Shown here piece by piece: positions 1-6,875 of a DNA stretch of 17,902 nucleotides; position 1 is the stretch's first letter; each line of letters opens with the position of its first letter. The notes beneath the pieces are model-generated. The model saw only the letters and a list, made by a program, of their open reading frames with translations. It searched no databases and was not told where the DNA came from. This DNA is from Thermaerobacter marianensis (GTDB lineage Bacteria; Bacillota; Sulfobacillia; DYIH01), in the NCBI GenBank assembly GCA_020723785.1, contig DYIH01000012.1:1-17902 (forward strand). The letters run 5' to 3'. A program made the position numbers and the translations under genes.

Positions 1-870
1 CGGGCTCCGGCCAAGGTGAACCTGACGCTGGACGTCCTGGGACGGCGGCCGGACGGCTACCACGAGATCGCCAGCGTCATGCAGGCCCTGGAGCTGGCGG
101 ATCGGGTGACCATCGCCGCCATGGATGGGCCGGCCCGGCTCGTCTGCTGCGGGAGCGGCGCCGCCGGCATGGCGCGGGGCGAGGAGAACCTGGCGCTGCG
201 CGCCGTGCGTGCCCTCGAGGGCCACCTGGGGCGGGAATTCCCGGTGGAGATTACGTTGGAAAAGGCCGTTCCAGTGGCCGCCGGGCTGGGGGGAGGCTCC
301 AGCGACGCGGCCGCCGTGCTGTGGGGGCTGAACGCCCTCTTCGGGCTGGGGCTCTCCCCGGAGGATTTGGCGGGGCTGGCGGCCGGGCTGGGGGCGGACG
401 TGCCCTTCTTCTTCATGGGGGGAACGGCCCTGGCGCGGGGCATCGGGGAGCGGCTCGCGCCGCTGGCCTTCCCGGGCCCCTGGCCGGTGGTGCTGGCGCG
501 GCCCGGCCTGGCCGTGTCCACGGCCGACGTGTATCGGAGCCTGGACCTGGCCGCCGTGGGTCGGCATCCGGACAACGCGGCCATGGCCGCGGCCCTGGCC
601 GCCCGGGACTTCGGCGGCGTCTGCCGGGCCCTCGGCAACGTGCTGGAGACGGTCACCCTGGCCCGGTATCCGGCCGTGGCCCGGCTCAAGGAACGGTTCG
701 CGGCCCTGGGCGCGCCGGGGGTGCTGATGTCCGGCAGCGGGCCGACCGTCTTCGCCCTGGCCCGCGATACCGGCCAGGCCGAGGCGCTGGCCAGCGGCGT
801 GGCGGACCTGGCGGAGACGGTTATAATTACGGCGCTGAGCCCGCATGGGGTGGGGAGGCTGCCAGTTTGA
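1..870 (+). CDS. ispE: 4-diphosphocytidyl-2-C-methyl-D-erythritol kinase, 5' end cut by the window
   Basis: IspE is a cytosolic GHMP-family kinase that phosphorylates CDP-methylerythritol with ATP in the MEP isoprenoid pathway. The frame is open from base 1. The first visible residues, APAKVNLTLDVLGRRPDGYH, match the IspE N-terminus, so the true start lies just outside the window; the GTG at 16 falls inside this conserved block and is not the start. The fragment holds 289 residues: the N-terminal catalytic Lys (residue 5 here), the glycine-rich ATP loop PVAAGLGGGSSD (91-102), the catalytic Asp of GADVPFFF (133) and the C-terminal GHMP motif SGSGPTVFAL. The stop overlaps the next gene by 4 bases, which suggests translational coupling. 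In B. subtilis ispE also lies upstream of spoVG. Only a few N-terminal residues should be missing. Confidence 0.95.
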   Translation, partial: RAPAKVNLTLDVLGRRPDGYHEIASVMQALELADRVTIAAMDGPARLVCCGSGAAGMARGEENLALRAVRALEGHLGREFPVEITLEKAVPVAAGLGGGSSDAAAVLWGLNALFGLGLSPEDLAGLAAGLGADVPFFFMGGTALARGIGERLAPLAFPGPWPVVLARPGLAVSTADVYRSLDLAAVGRHPDNAAMAAALAARDFGGVCRALGNVLETVTLARYPAVARLKERFAALGAPGVLMSGSGPTVFALARDTGQAEALASGVADLAETVIITALSPHGVGRLPV

Positions 871-1703
871 TCGATGCGGTGGTTCTGGCAGGGCGCCCCA
901 ATACCGGCGCCCTGCGGGAGGCCGGCGCGGTCCCATGGGAGGCGCTGATCGAGATCGCCGGCCGGCCCATGGCCGCGCATGTCGTCGCGGCGCTGCGGCA
1001 GGCGGCGGGCGTCGGCCGGGTGGTGGTCGTGGGGCCGGAGGCCCTGGGGCCGGCCGTCGGGCCGGACGTCACGTTGGTGGCCCCCGGCGGGAGCCTGGTG
1101 GAGAACCTCCGCCGCGGCCTGGCCGCCGCCGGCGCGGGCGTGGCGCTGTCCGCCGACGGGCGGACGCCAGGCGTGGCGCCGCCCGCCGGGGGAGTGCCGC
1201 GGGGCGGCGCGGTGCTGCTCGTGGGGGGCGACGTACCTCTGCTGACCGGGCCCATGATCGACGCGTTCCTGGCGGCCTGCGAGGCGGTCCCGGCGTCCCT
1301 GCACTACCCGATCATCCCCAGGGCCGAGTGCATGGCCCGTTCCCCCGGCGCCCGCCGCACCTTCGTCACCGTGCGCGAGGGGGCGTTCACCGGCGGCAAC
1401 CTGTTTCGCGTCGACTCCGCCGCCGCGCCGGGGCTGCTGGACCTGGCGGAACGGTTCTACGCCGCCCGCAAGAGCCCCCTCCGGCTGGCCGGCCTCCTGG
1501 GATGGGGAACGGTGGTGAAGTTCCTGCTGAAGCGGGCCGGCATCCCCGAGCTGGAGGCCGTGGTCGCCCGGCTGGCCGGCGTCCCTGCCCGGGCCGTCAT
1601 TGTGGCTGATCCGGAAATCGGCATGGACGTGGACAAGCCGGAGGATCTTAAACTCGCTGAAGCCGTTCTGAGCGGCGGCGGAAGGGGGACGGGGCGACGG
1701 TGA
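867..1703 (+). CDS. divergent NTP-transferase (MobA-like) family protein
   Basis: A 278-residue protein with a GT-A nucleotidyltransferase fold signature. I chose the TTG at 867 because it overlaps the ispE stop (TTGA), has GGGGAGG about nine bases upstream, and places IDAVVLAG at the N-terminus as in this fold. The metal-binding stretch VLLVGGDVPLLTGPM and the late motif IGMDVDKPEDLKLAEAVL resemble those of sugar-phosphate and MobA-type transferases. The first motif is odd: instead of LAAGxGxRM...K it reads LAGRPNTGALREAG...PWEALIEIAGRPM, so the usual glycine/arginine loop and the lysine are missing. The substrate cannot be deduced. It lies between two metabolic genes with 4-base overlaps at both ends, so it is translated as part of that operon. 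The fold call is fairly secure; the function is unknown. Confidence 0.8.
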   Translation: MIDAVVLAGRPNTGALREAGAVPWEALIEIAGRPMAAHVVAALRQAAGVGRVVVVGPEALGPAVGPDVTLVAPGGSLVENLRRGLAAAGAGVALSADGRTPGVAPPAGGVPRGGAVLLVGGDVPLLTGPMIDAFLAACEAVPASLHYPIIPRAECMARSPGARRTFVTVREGAFTGGNLFRVDSAAAPGLLDLAERFYAARKSPLRLAGLLGWGTVVKFLLKRAGIPELEAVVARLAGVPARAVIVADPEIGMDVDKPEDLKLAEAVLSGGGRGTGRR

Positions 1704-2926
1704 GCCAAACGATGCTTTTCGACGTAACGCCGGCGGATATCCGGGAGGCCGCGGCGGCCCTGCGCGAGCGGGTGCACGTCACGCCGGTCCTCAAGTTCGA
1801 GGCATTCCAGGGACTCTCTGGCGCCCAGGTGCTGGTCAAGGCCGAGAACCTGCAGAAGACCGGTTCCTTCAAGATCCGGGGCGCTTACAACAAGCTCCGC
1901 CAGCTCGACGAGCCCCAGAAGGCCCACGGGGTGGTGGCCGCCTCCGCAGGGAACCACGCCCAGGGGGTGGCCCTGGCCGCCCGCTGGCTGGGGCTGCGCT
2001 GCGTTGTGGTCATGCCCGAGGCGGCGCCGCTGACCAAGATCGTGGCGGCGCGGGGCTTCGGCGCCGAGGTGGTCCTCCACGGCGACGGATTCGACCAGGC
2101 CTACGACAAGGCCCGCGAACTGGAAGAGTCCCAGGGGTTGACGTTCATCCCCGCCTTCGACGACCCGGCTGTCGTAGCCGGACAGGGCACGGTCGGCCTG
2201 GAGATCATGGAACAGGCCCCCGAAGCCGACGTGCTGTTGGTGCCCGTCGGCGGCGGCGGGCTGATCTCCGGCGTGGCGGTGGCGGCCAAGGCCGTCCATC
2301 CGGGTATCCGGGTCATCGGCGTCCAGCCCGAGGGGGCTGCCGCGGCCTACCGTTCCTGGCAGACGGGCAGCCCCGTCCATCTGACGACGGTGCGCACCAT
2401 CGCCGACGGCTTGGCCGTCAAGCGCCCCCGCGAGGGGACCCTGGCTTTGATGCGCCGTTGGGTGGATGACATGGTCTTGGTCAGCGAGGACGAGATCGCC
2501 CGGGCCATCCTCCTCTTCCTCGAAACAGGCAAGCTGGTCGTCGAGGGCGGCGGCGCCGCCGGCCTGGCCGCCCTGCTCTCGGGCCGCCTGGACCTGGCCG
2601 GGCGGACGGTTGTGGTCCTGGCCAGCGGCGGCAACATCGATGTCAACTTCCTGGCCCGGATCATCGACCACGCCCTGGTCGAGGAGGGACGCTACGTTCG
2701 CGTGGTGACGATGGTCCCCGACCGGCCCGGCGGGCTGCACCGCCTGCTCGGCGTGATCCAGGCCGCCCAGGCCAACGTGATATCCGTCGGGCACGAACGC
2801 CTCCAACCGGGCGTCCCCCTCGGCGACACCGAGGTCATGCTCACCCTGGAAGCCCGCGACCGCCAGCACGTGGAGGAGGTCCTCCAGCGCCTGCGCGACG
2901 AGGGCTACCCCATCCGGGTCATTTAA
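1700..2926 (+). CDS. ilvA: threonine ammonia-lyase with C-terminal ACT domain
   Basis: A PLP-dependent deaminase converting L-threonine to 2-oxobutanoate and ammonia, either the first step toward isoleucine or catabolic. It is 408 residues long, the length of the short form with one ACT domain. The PLP lysine is K58 in KTGSFKIRGAYN. The phosphate-binding loop VPVGGGGLISG lies near residues 182-192, and LASGGNIDVNF follows near 310. Residues from about 330 to the end form an ACT domain (VRVVTMVPDRPGGLHRLLGV), which usually binds an amino acid effector. The GTG at 1700 overlaps the preceding stop as GTGA and has AAGGGGGA upstream; the ATG at 1712 is an alternative start. The gene sits where B. 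subtilis has purR and yabJ. Biosynthetic (ilvA) and catabolic (tdcB-like) roles cannot be told apart from sequence, so the symbol is provisional. Confidence 0.93.
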   Translation: MSQTMLFDVTPADIREAAAALRERVHVTPVLKFEAFQGLSGAQVLVKAENLQKTGSFKIRGAYNKLRQLDEPQKAHGVVAASAGNHAQGVALAARWLGLRCVVVMPEAAPLTKIVAARGFGAEVVLHGDGFDQAYDKARELEESQGLTFIPAFDDPAVVAGQGTVGLEIMEQAPEADVLLVPVGGGGLISGVAVAAKAVHPGIRVIGVQPEGAAAAYRSWQTGSPVHLTTVRTIADGLAVKRPREGTLALMRRWVDDMVLVSEDEIARAILLFLETGKLVVEGGGAAGLAALLSGRLDLAGRTVVVLASGGNIDVNFLARIIDHALVEEGRYVRVVTMVPDRPGGLHRLLGVIQAAQANVISVGHERLQPGVPLGDTEVMLTLEARDRQHVEEVLQRLRDEGYPIRVI

Positions 2927-2965
2927 CCGTTCATTTCTCGACATCGAAAATGTGTTTTGGAAAAA

Positions 2966-2992
2966 GGAGGAATTTGGCTTCAAGCATCGAAT
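2966..2992 (+). promoter_or_regulatory. sigma-H promoter of spoVG
   Basis: GGAGGAATT (2966-2974), an 11-base gap and ATCGAAT (2986-2992) fit the sigma-H consensus RnAGGAwwW-N11/12-RnnGAAT at every defined position. spoVG of B. subtilis is a classic sigma-H target. The predicted transcript would start near 2999, giving a leader of about 35 bases that carries the ribosome binding site AGGGGGTGA (3021-3029). The spacer is AT-rich compared with its surroundings, as promoters in GC-rich genomes often are. Confidence 0.8.
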
Positions 2993-3033
2993 ACTTCTGA
3001 TAAATTGGAAGCGAGTGGGAAGGGGGTGAGCCG

Positions 3034-3315
3034 ATGGAGATCACATCCGTAAAACTGCGCCGCGCTTTCGGGGACAGGGTGCGGGCATCCGCATCGGTCT
3101 GTTTCGACGGGCAGTTCGTCGTGCACGATATCCGGGTGGTGGAGGGGGCCAACGGCCTCTTCGTCAGCATGCCGTCCCGGAAGACTGGGCAGGGCGAATA
3201 CCGCGACATAGCCCACCCGGTGACGGCCGAGGCTCGGGAGATGATCCAGGAGGCGGTGCTTAAGGCCTATGAGGAGTGGGCCGCCCGCCAGGAAGGGGCG
3301 CGCGCGGCGGTGTAG
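3034..3315 (+). CDS. spoVG: septation/sporulation regulator SpoVG
   Basis: SpoVG is a small, highly conserved nucleic-acid-binding regulator; in B. subtilis it affects asymmetric septation and spore cortex formation. The 93-residue product starts MEITSVKLRRAFGDRVRASA and contains the family core of FDGQFVVHDIRVVEG, GLFVSMPSRK and the region around YRDIAHPVTAEAREMIQEAV. Length and motifs match the family throughout. The ATG follows AGGGGGTGA by four bases. It appears monocistronic: a sigma-H promoter lies upstream and the next gene is on the opposite strand. No clear U-tract terminator follows its stop. Confidence 0.97.
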   Translation: MEITSVKLRRAFGDRVRASASVCFDGQFVVHDIRVVEGANGLFVSMPSRKTGQGEYRDIAHPVTAEAREMIQEAVLKAYEEWAARQEGARAAV

Positions 3316-3369
3316 GGGGCGCGTCAGGAGTTGTGCGAGTGACGGGGCTCCGCCGTTGGTGGGGCTCTT

Positions 3370-3533
3370 GGAGCGCGTTGCGAAAAGGGACGGCCACTTT
3401 CGACATCTCCCACCGGTGGGTGCGAACAGCGCCACAAGCCATGTGTCGCCCCATCGGCCCTGGTGATTCGGGGCTGGATGCGCAGTGGCCGCCCCGCCGG
3501 CGTCGTCGACATCGGGATTTCGCAACGCGCTCC
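3370..3533. repeat. 164-bp element bounded by 16-bp perfect inverted repeats, in a 300-bp gene-free stretch
   Basis: The 300 bases between the spoVG stop (3315) and the stop of the convergent membrane-protein gene (3616) hold no convincing gene. They carry a perfect 16-bp inverted repeat: GGAGCGCGTTGCGAAA at 3370-3385 and its reverse complement at 3518-3533. Nested inside are CGGCCACT (3391-3398) with AGTGGCCG (3484-3491), a 12-bp perfect palindrome CCCACCGGTGGG (3409-3420), and an imperfect CAT...CCCC / GGGG...ATG pairing around 3440-3480. No target-site duplication, transposase or T-run is visible. It could be a MITE-like remnant, a bidirectional transcription end or a structured RNA. I do not recognise it. 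Confidence 0.6.
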
Positions 3534-3615
3534 CTGTCTGGATGTAAATGGCGAGGTTCCGGTTCCGGGTATCAGCGGGGATCCACGATCGATAAAAGGC
3601 CAAGAGAGGATAAGG

Positions 3616-4725
3616 TTAGCGCGGCAAAGGCCTGACCTGCCCGGCAAGGAGGATCAACAACACCAGACCGGCCAGCCCCGCCAGGGGATAGAAGGTGCCG
3701 ACGAGCTGGGCGAAGCCGAGGTGTCCGGCCGCCAGGGAGGCGGTCCCGGTCACCAGGGCCACGCGGCGGAAAGCGGCTTTCCCGGACACGCTCCTTCCCG
3801 ATTCGGCGATACGGGAGGCCAGCCCGTACAGGCAGGCAACGGCCGTCGTATACACTTCCGCCAGCAGCACTCCGCTATAGACGAGCCCCATGACGGGTCC
3901 CAGGTGCTTGGCCACATGGAGCATGGGCACCTTGTACGCGGTGGCCGCCGGTTCGCTGGCGGCAAGCGCCAGGTGAATGGCCGCCAGCGCCAAGCCCAGG
4001 CCGGAGCCACCGAGGGTGGCGCCCAGCAGCTGCGCGGCTCGGCCGGTTCCCGCCCCTCCGAGGGGCGTCAGGACTGATACGGCCCCGACCATGTTGTACG
4101 AGACGTAGAGGACGGCCGCCGCCGGCCACCAGGGGAGCGGCGCGGCGGAGGGGTCGGTCGGGAAGTTTGGGGGCGTGCCGCCCTCACCCGACAGGGTAGC
4201 CAGGCTGAGCCCCACCGCCATGGCCAGCAACAGCGGCGTCACGGCGCGCATGGCGCCGATCACGCCCTGCAGCCCGGACCAGACCGTGGCCAGCGTGGCG
4301 GCGAGGAGCAGCAGGTTCCCCGCCAGCGCGGGCGCCCCCAACTCCTCCTCGAAGATGGCTCCGGCCCCGGCGACCATGGTGGCCAGCGCCCCGAACAGGA
4401 AGAAGGTGATCAGTCCGTCCAGGACGCGGCCCGGCCAGCCCCCGCCGACCGCCTCCACGATGGCGGCGTGGGAGCGGGCTTGGGTGCGTTCGCCCAAGCG
4501 GAGGGCCATCAGCCCGAAGAAGACGAACAGCGCGGTGGACAGCAGGATGCCGAGCGTTCCGAATTTCCCGAAGGTGGTGAAGAACTGCCAGACTTCCTGG
4601 CCAGAGGCGAAACCGGCCCCCACCACCGTGCCGATGAAGGCGGCCGCCACAGCAGCGGCGCCGGGCGTTCCAGGTAAGCCGGGCGGGCCGGGCGCTTTCG
4701 TCCTCAGCGGTGCCGGGCGGCTCAT
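3616..4725 (-). CDS. YkvI-family integral membrane protein
   Basis: A 369-residue polytopic membrane protein, very likely in the cytoplasmic membrane. The first hydrophobic segment carries GTVVGAGFASGQEVWQFF (residues 32-49), the hallmark of the YkvI family, which belongs to the large APC-type transporter superfamily. About ten hydrophobic segments follow, for example LGILLSTALFVFFGLMALRL and LAGLAGLVLLILLAGQV at the C-terminus. Substrate and function are unknown. I chose the ATG whose first base is 4725: it has AGGGAGG eight bases upstream, whereas the in-frame ATG at 4731 leaves only two. The ~25 residues before the first membrane segment are proline-rich. The gene runs against all its neighbours and splits spoVG from glmU, which are adjacent in B. 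subtilis, so it looks like a local insertion. I found no clear promoter for it. Confidence 0.85.
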   Translation of the reverse strand: MSRPAPLRTKAPGPPGLPGTPGAAAVAAAFIGTVVGAGFASGQEVWQFFTTFGKFGTLGILLSTALFVFFGLMALRLGERTQARSHAAIVEAVGGGWPGRVLDGLITFFLFGALATMVAGAGAIFEEELGAPALAGNLLLLAATLATVWSGLQGVIGAMRAVTPLLLAMAVGLSLATLSGEGGTPPNFPTDPSAAPLPWWPAAAVLYVSYNMVGAVSVLTPLGGAGTGRAAQLLGATLGGSGLGLALAAIHLALAASEPAATAYKVPMLHVAKHLGPVMGLVYSGVLLAEVYTTAVACLYGLASRIAESGRSVSGKAAFRRVALVTGTASLAAGHLGFAQLVGTFYPLAGLAGLVLLILLAGQVRPLPR

Positions 4726-4877
4726 CCCCATCCCCTCCCTGAGGATGTTTACGCCGGGAGGGTATCGGTTCAGCATGTTTCCCGTCGTGGCGGACCTGAG
4801 CAAAAAGCTGGAGCGACAATTTCTCTCGACAAAGCCCGATTCTCCCCGAACAATGTGCCGTCTGTCCGCCGCGGTTC

Positions 4878-4907
4878 ATGACGAAACCCGACGGACCCCT
4901 GTATAAT
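4878..4907 (+). promoter_or_regulatory. sigma-A-like promoter upstream of glmU
   Basis: A perfect -10 hexamer TATAAT (4902-4907) is preceded, after an 18-base gap, by ATGACG (4878-4883), which matches TTGACA at four of six positions. The surrounding run of A/T is conspicuous in this GC-rich region. Transcription would start near 4914, leaving a leader of roughly 275 bases before glmU. The 464-base interval 4726-5189 contains no other gene I can support. Confidence 0.55.
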
Positions 4908-4913
4908 AATTGG

Positions 4914-5189
4914 GGCAGGGAACAGGGTGGCAGGCGCAGAATCCTCGTGCCGGATCGGTGGCTTCGGTGTCGGATAACGCGGGCGTGGGCGGCCCCGAAT
5001 CGGCTTACACTAGAAACGAGCGGAGATTCCCGTATGGATTACCGGTGCCTCCGCGGACGAGGCGGGGTCTCCGCCGGGTTTGGCGGGACGCGAGATGGTG
5101 GTCCTGCCGAAAGCCGAATGCCGGGCTATGCGCAGGGGGACCGATTCCAGCCGGGCCGAGGTCCGGCAGGGTTGCAAGGGGAGTGGGGC
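4914..5189 (+). other. long, potentially structured 5' leader of glmU
   Basis: About 275 bases separate the predicted start of transcription from the glmU ribosome binding site, and I see no gene in them. Several pairings are possible. GCCTC (5047-5051) can pair with GAGGC (5059-5063), GGCGG (5061-5065) with CCGCC (5071-5075), and that same CCGCC with GGCGG (5082-5086), so these three exclude one another. CCTGCCG (5103-5109) pairs with CGGCAGG (5164-5170), ending just before the AAGGGGAG ribosome binding site (5176-5183). I do not recognise a known riboswitch, T-box or glmS-ribozyme core. In GC-rich DNA some pairing is expected by chance, so this is only a candidate regulatory leader. Confidence 0.35.
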
Positions 5190-6659
5190 ATGGGCGGAAA
5201 TCCCGGGATCCCTGGCGGGTCGAATGAATGGGGATCCCCGACGGATCCGCAGACCCGTCGGGGGGAATCGAGGGGCGGGACGGTCGGGGTCGTGCTGGCG
5301 GCCGGGCACGGCAAGCGCATGCGGTCCGACCTGCTCAAGGTGCTGCACCCGGTCGGCGGAGTGCCCATGGTGGCATTGGTGCTGGACGCCCTGCGGGAGG
5401 CCGGGGTGGGCCGCGTCATCGCGGTCGTCGGCCACCAGCGGGAGGCGGTGCGCCAACTGCTGGGGGATCGGGTGGAGTACGCTGTCCAGGAACGGCAATT
5501 GGGAACGGGACACGCCCTCCTGCAGGCGCGGCCGCTGATCGACGACGGCGCCGACGCCGTCGTCCTCTACGGCGACACGCCGCTCCTGACGCCAGAAACC
5601 CTGGCGCGGCTCATCCGCGTCCACCGGGAGAGGGAAGCCGCGGCCACCCTGCTCACCGTCACCGTCGAGGACCCGCGGGGTTACGGGCGCATCGTGCGGG
5701 ACGCCGCCGGGCGCTTTGAGCGCATCGTGGAAGAGGCCGACGCCGGGCCGGCCGAGAAGGCCATCCGCGAGGTCAACCCCGGGATCTACTGCTTCCGGGC
5801 CGGCCCCCTCTTCGCCGCCCTCGAACGGGTGCGCCCCGACAATGCCCAGGGCGAGTACTACCTGGTGGACGTGATCCCCGATCTCCTCGCCGGCGGCTTC
5901 CGGGTGGAGACGGTTCTCACGGAAGAGCCGCTCGAGGTCCAGGGGGTCAACACCCGCCGTGACCTGGCCCGGGCGGAGGCCGCCCTGCGGGAACGGGTGC
6001 TCAACCGGCTGATGGACTCCGGGGTGACGGTTGTCGACCCGGCGACGACGTATGTGAGCCCGCGGGCGCGGGTGGGGCGCGATACCGTGCTGGCTCCGTT
6101 CACCGTCATCGAAGGTGAGACGGAGGTGGGCCGCGGCTGCCGGCTGGGGCCGGGCGCCCACATCACCGGTTGCCGTCTCGGAGACGGGGTGCGGGTCTGG
6201 CATTCGGTCCTGGAGGAGAGCCAGGTCGCCGACGGCGTCACCATCGGACCGTTTTCCCACCTGCGGGCCGGCTCGCGGCTGGAGCCCGGCGTGCAGGTGG
6301 GCAACTTCGCCGAGGTGAAGAATTCACACCTCGGCGCCGGCACCAAGGTACACCACCACAGCTACATCGGGGACGCCGTGATCGGCAGCCGCGTGAACAT
6401 CGGCGCCGGCGTGGTGACGGTCAACTACGACGGCGTTGCCAAGCACCCGACCCACATCGGCGACGGCGCCTTCATAGGCTGCAATGCCAACCTGGTGGCG
6501 CCGGTGCGCGTTGCCGACGGGGGCTACGTGGCCGCGGGTTCGACCATCAATCAGGATGTTCCGCCGGGGGCGCTGGCCATCGCCAGGGCCCGCCAGGAGA
6601 ACAAGCAGGGCTGGGTCGAGAAGCGTTTCAACGGCAAACACGGCGGAAATGACCGCTGA
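5190..6659 (+). CDS. glmU: bifunctional GlcN-1-P acetyltransferase / GlcNAc-1-P uridyltransferase GlmU
   Basis: GlmU acetylates glucosamine-1-phosphate and couples the product to UTP, giving UDP-GlcNAc for peptidoglycan and other cell-wall polymers. The 489-residue product has an N-terminal pyrophosphorylase domain: LAAGHGKRMRSD at 36-47, QLGTGHA, GDTPLL from 128, NAQGEYYLVDVI and VQGVNTR. A C-terminal left-handed beta-helix starts near residue 275, with HLRAGSRLEPGVQVGNFAEV, the histidines of HHHSYIGDAVIG (from 388) and TVNYDGVAKHPTHIGD. The ATG at 5190 has AAGGGGAG six bases upstream. No ATG, GTG or TTG lies in frame between it and the conserved LAAG core, so the protein carries about 25-30 extra Gly/Pro-rich N-terminal residues compared with typical GlmU (about 455-460). 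The first loop reads GKRM and SDLLK where GTRM and SDLPK are usual. Confidence 0.96.
   Translation: MGGNPGIPGGSNEWGSPTDPQTRRGESRGGTVGVVLAAGHGKRMRSDLLKVLHPVGGVPMVALVLDALREAGVGRVIAVVGHQREAVRQLLGDRVEYAVQERQLGTGHALLQARPLIDDGADAVVLYGDTPLLTPETLARLIRVHREREAAATLLTVTVEDPRGYGRIVRDAAGRFERIVEEADAGPAEKAIREVNPGIYCFRAGPLFAALERVRPDNAQGEYYLVDVIPDLLAGGFRVETVLTEEPLEVQGVNTRRDLARAEAALRERVLNRLMDSGVTVVDPATTYVSPRARVGRDTVLAPFTVIEGETEVGRGCRLGPGAHITGCRLGDGVRVWHSVLEESQVADGVTIGPFSHLRAGSRLEPGVQVGNFAEVKNSHLGAGTKVHHHSYIGDAVIGSRVNIGAGVVTVNYDGVAKHPTHIGDGAFIGCNANLVAPVRVADGGYVAAGSTINQDVPPGALAIARARQENKQGWVEKRFNGKHGGNDR
5205..5263 (+). repeat. overlapping palindromes and hairpin at the 5' end of glmU
   Basis: The first codons of glmU hold two copies of the palindrome GGGATCCC (5205-5212 and 5231-5238, the second extended to GGGGATCCCC at 5230-5239) and a third GGATCC at 5243-5248. 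A perfect 9-bp stem, CCCCGACGG (5236-5244) with CCGTCGGGG (5255-5263), encloses a 10-base loop. The two 8-base copies can also pair with each other, which would compete with the 9-bp stem. The structures lie 15-75 bases downstream of the start codon and could slow early translation or mark a spliced-in leader segment. Confidence 0.5.
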
Positions 6660-6875
6660 AACGGAGCTTGCCGGGCCGCGGCGCGCGGTGACGCCGGGCC
6701 GGCTTTGGCGGGACAGGCCGGTGCCGGGTGGGACGAGGTCTGCCCCCTAAACGACCCGATTGATGAAATCCGCCGGGTTGCCCTGGTGGGGAAAAAAGAC
6801 CTTCGCCGAATCGACCGGGGTCCCGGACGATACGCCGGTGCGGCCTTCGGCGGGGCGGAATGGACGGTGGAGCGG

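Noticed and set aside
57..1304. Long open frame on the minus strand opposite ispE and the nucleotidyltransferase
   Set aside because: Low-complexity Arg/Pro/Ala-rich translation with no family resemblance; it arises from GC-rich third positions of the real plus-strand genes.
1457..2983. 508-codon open frame on the minus strand opposite ilvA
   Set aside because: It mirrors the codon bias of the plus-strand gene and has no recognisable motifs or ribosome binding site.
2980..3603. Minus-strand frame across spoVG and the gap after it
   Set aside because: Covers the well-defined spoVG gene on the other strand and shows no similarity to a known family.
3463..4077. 204-codon plus-strand frame overlapping the YkvI-like gene
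   Set aside because: Its translation is Gly/Gln/Arg-rich with no membrane segments or motifs, whereas the minus strand encodes a clear membrane protein.
4914..5189. A glmS-type ribozyme, T-box or other known riboswitch in the glmU leader
   Set aside because: I looked for the conserved cores I know and found none; only unspecific GC-rich pairings are visible.
5010..6260. 416-codon open frame on the minus strand opposite glmU
   Set aside because: Antisense shadow of glmU without any protein signature.
6705..6875. Upstream extension of the prs frame by up to 57 codons
   Set aside because: The start at 6876 yields the exact family length and N-terminus; the extra residues match nothing and open frames are common in GC-rich DNA.
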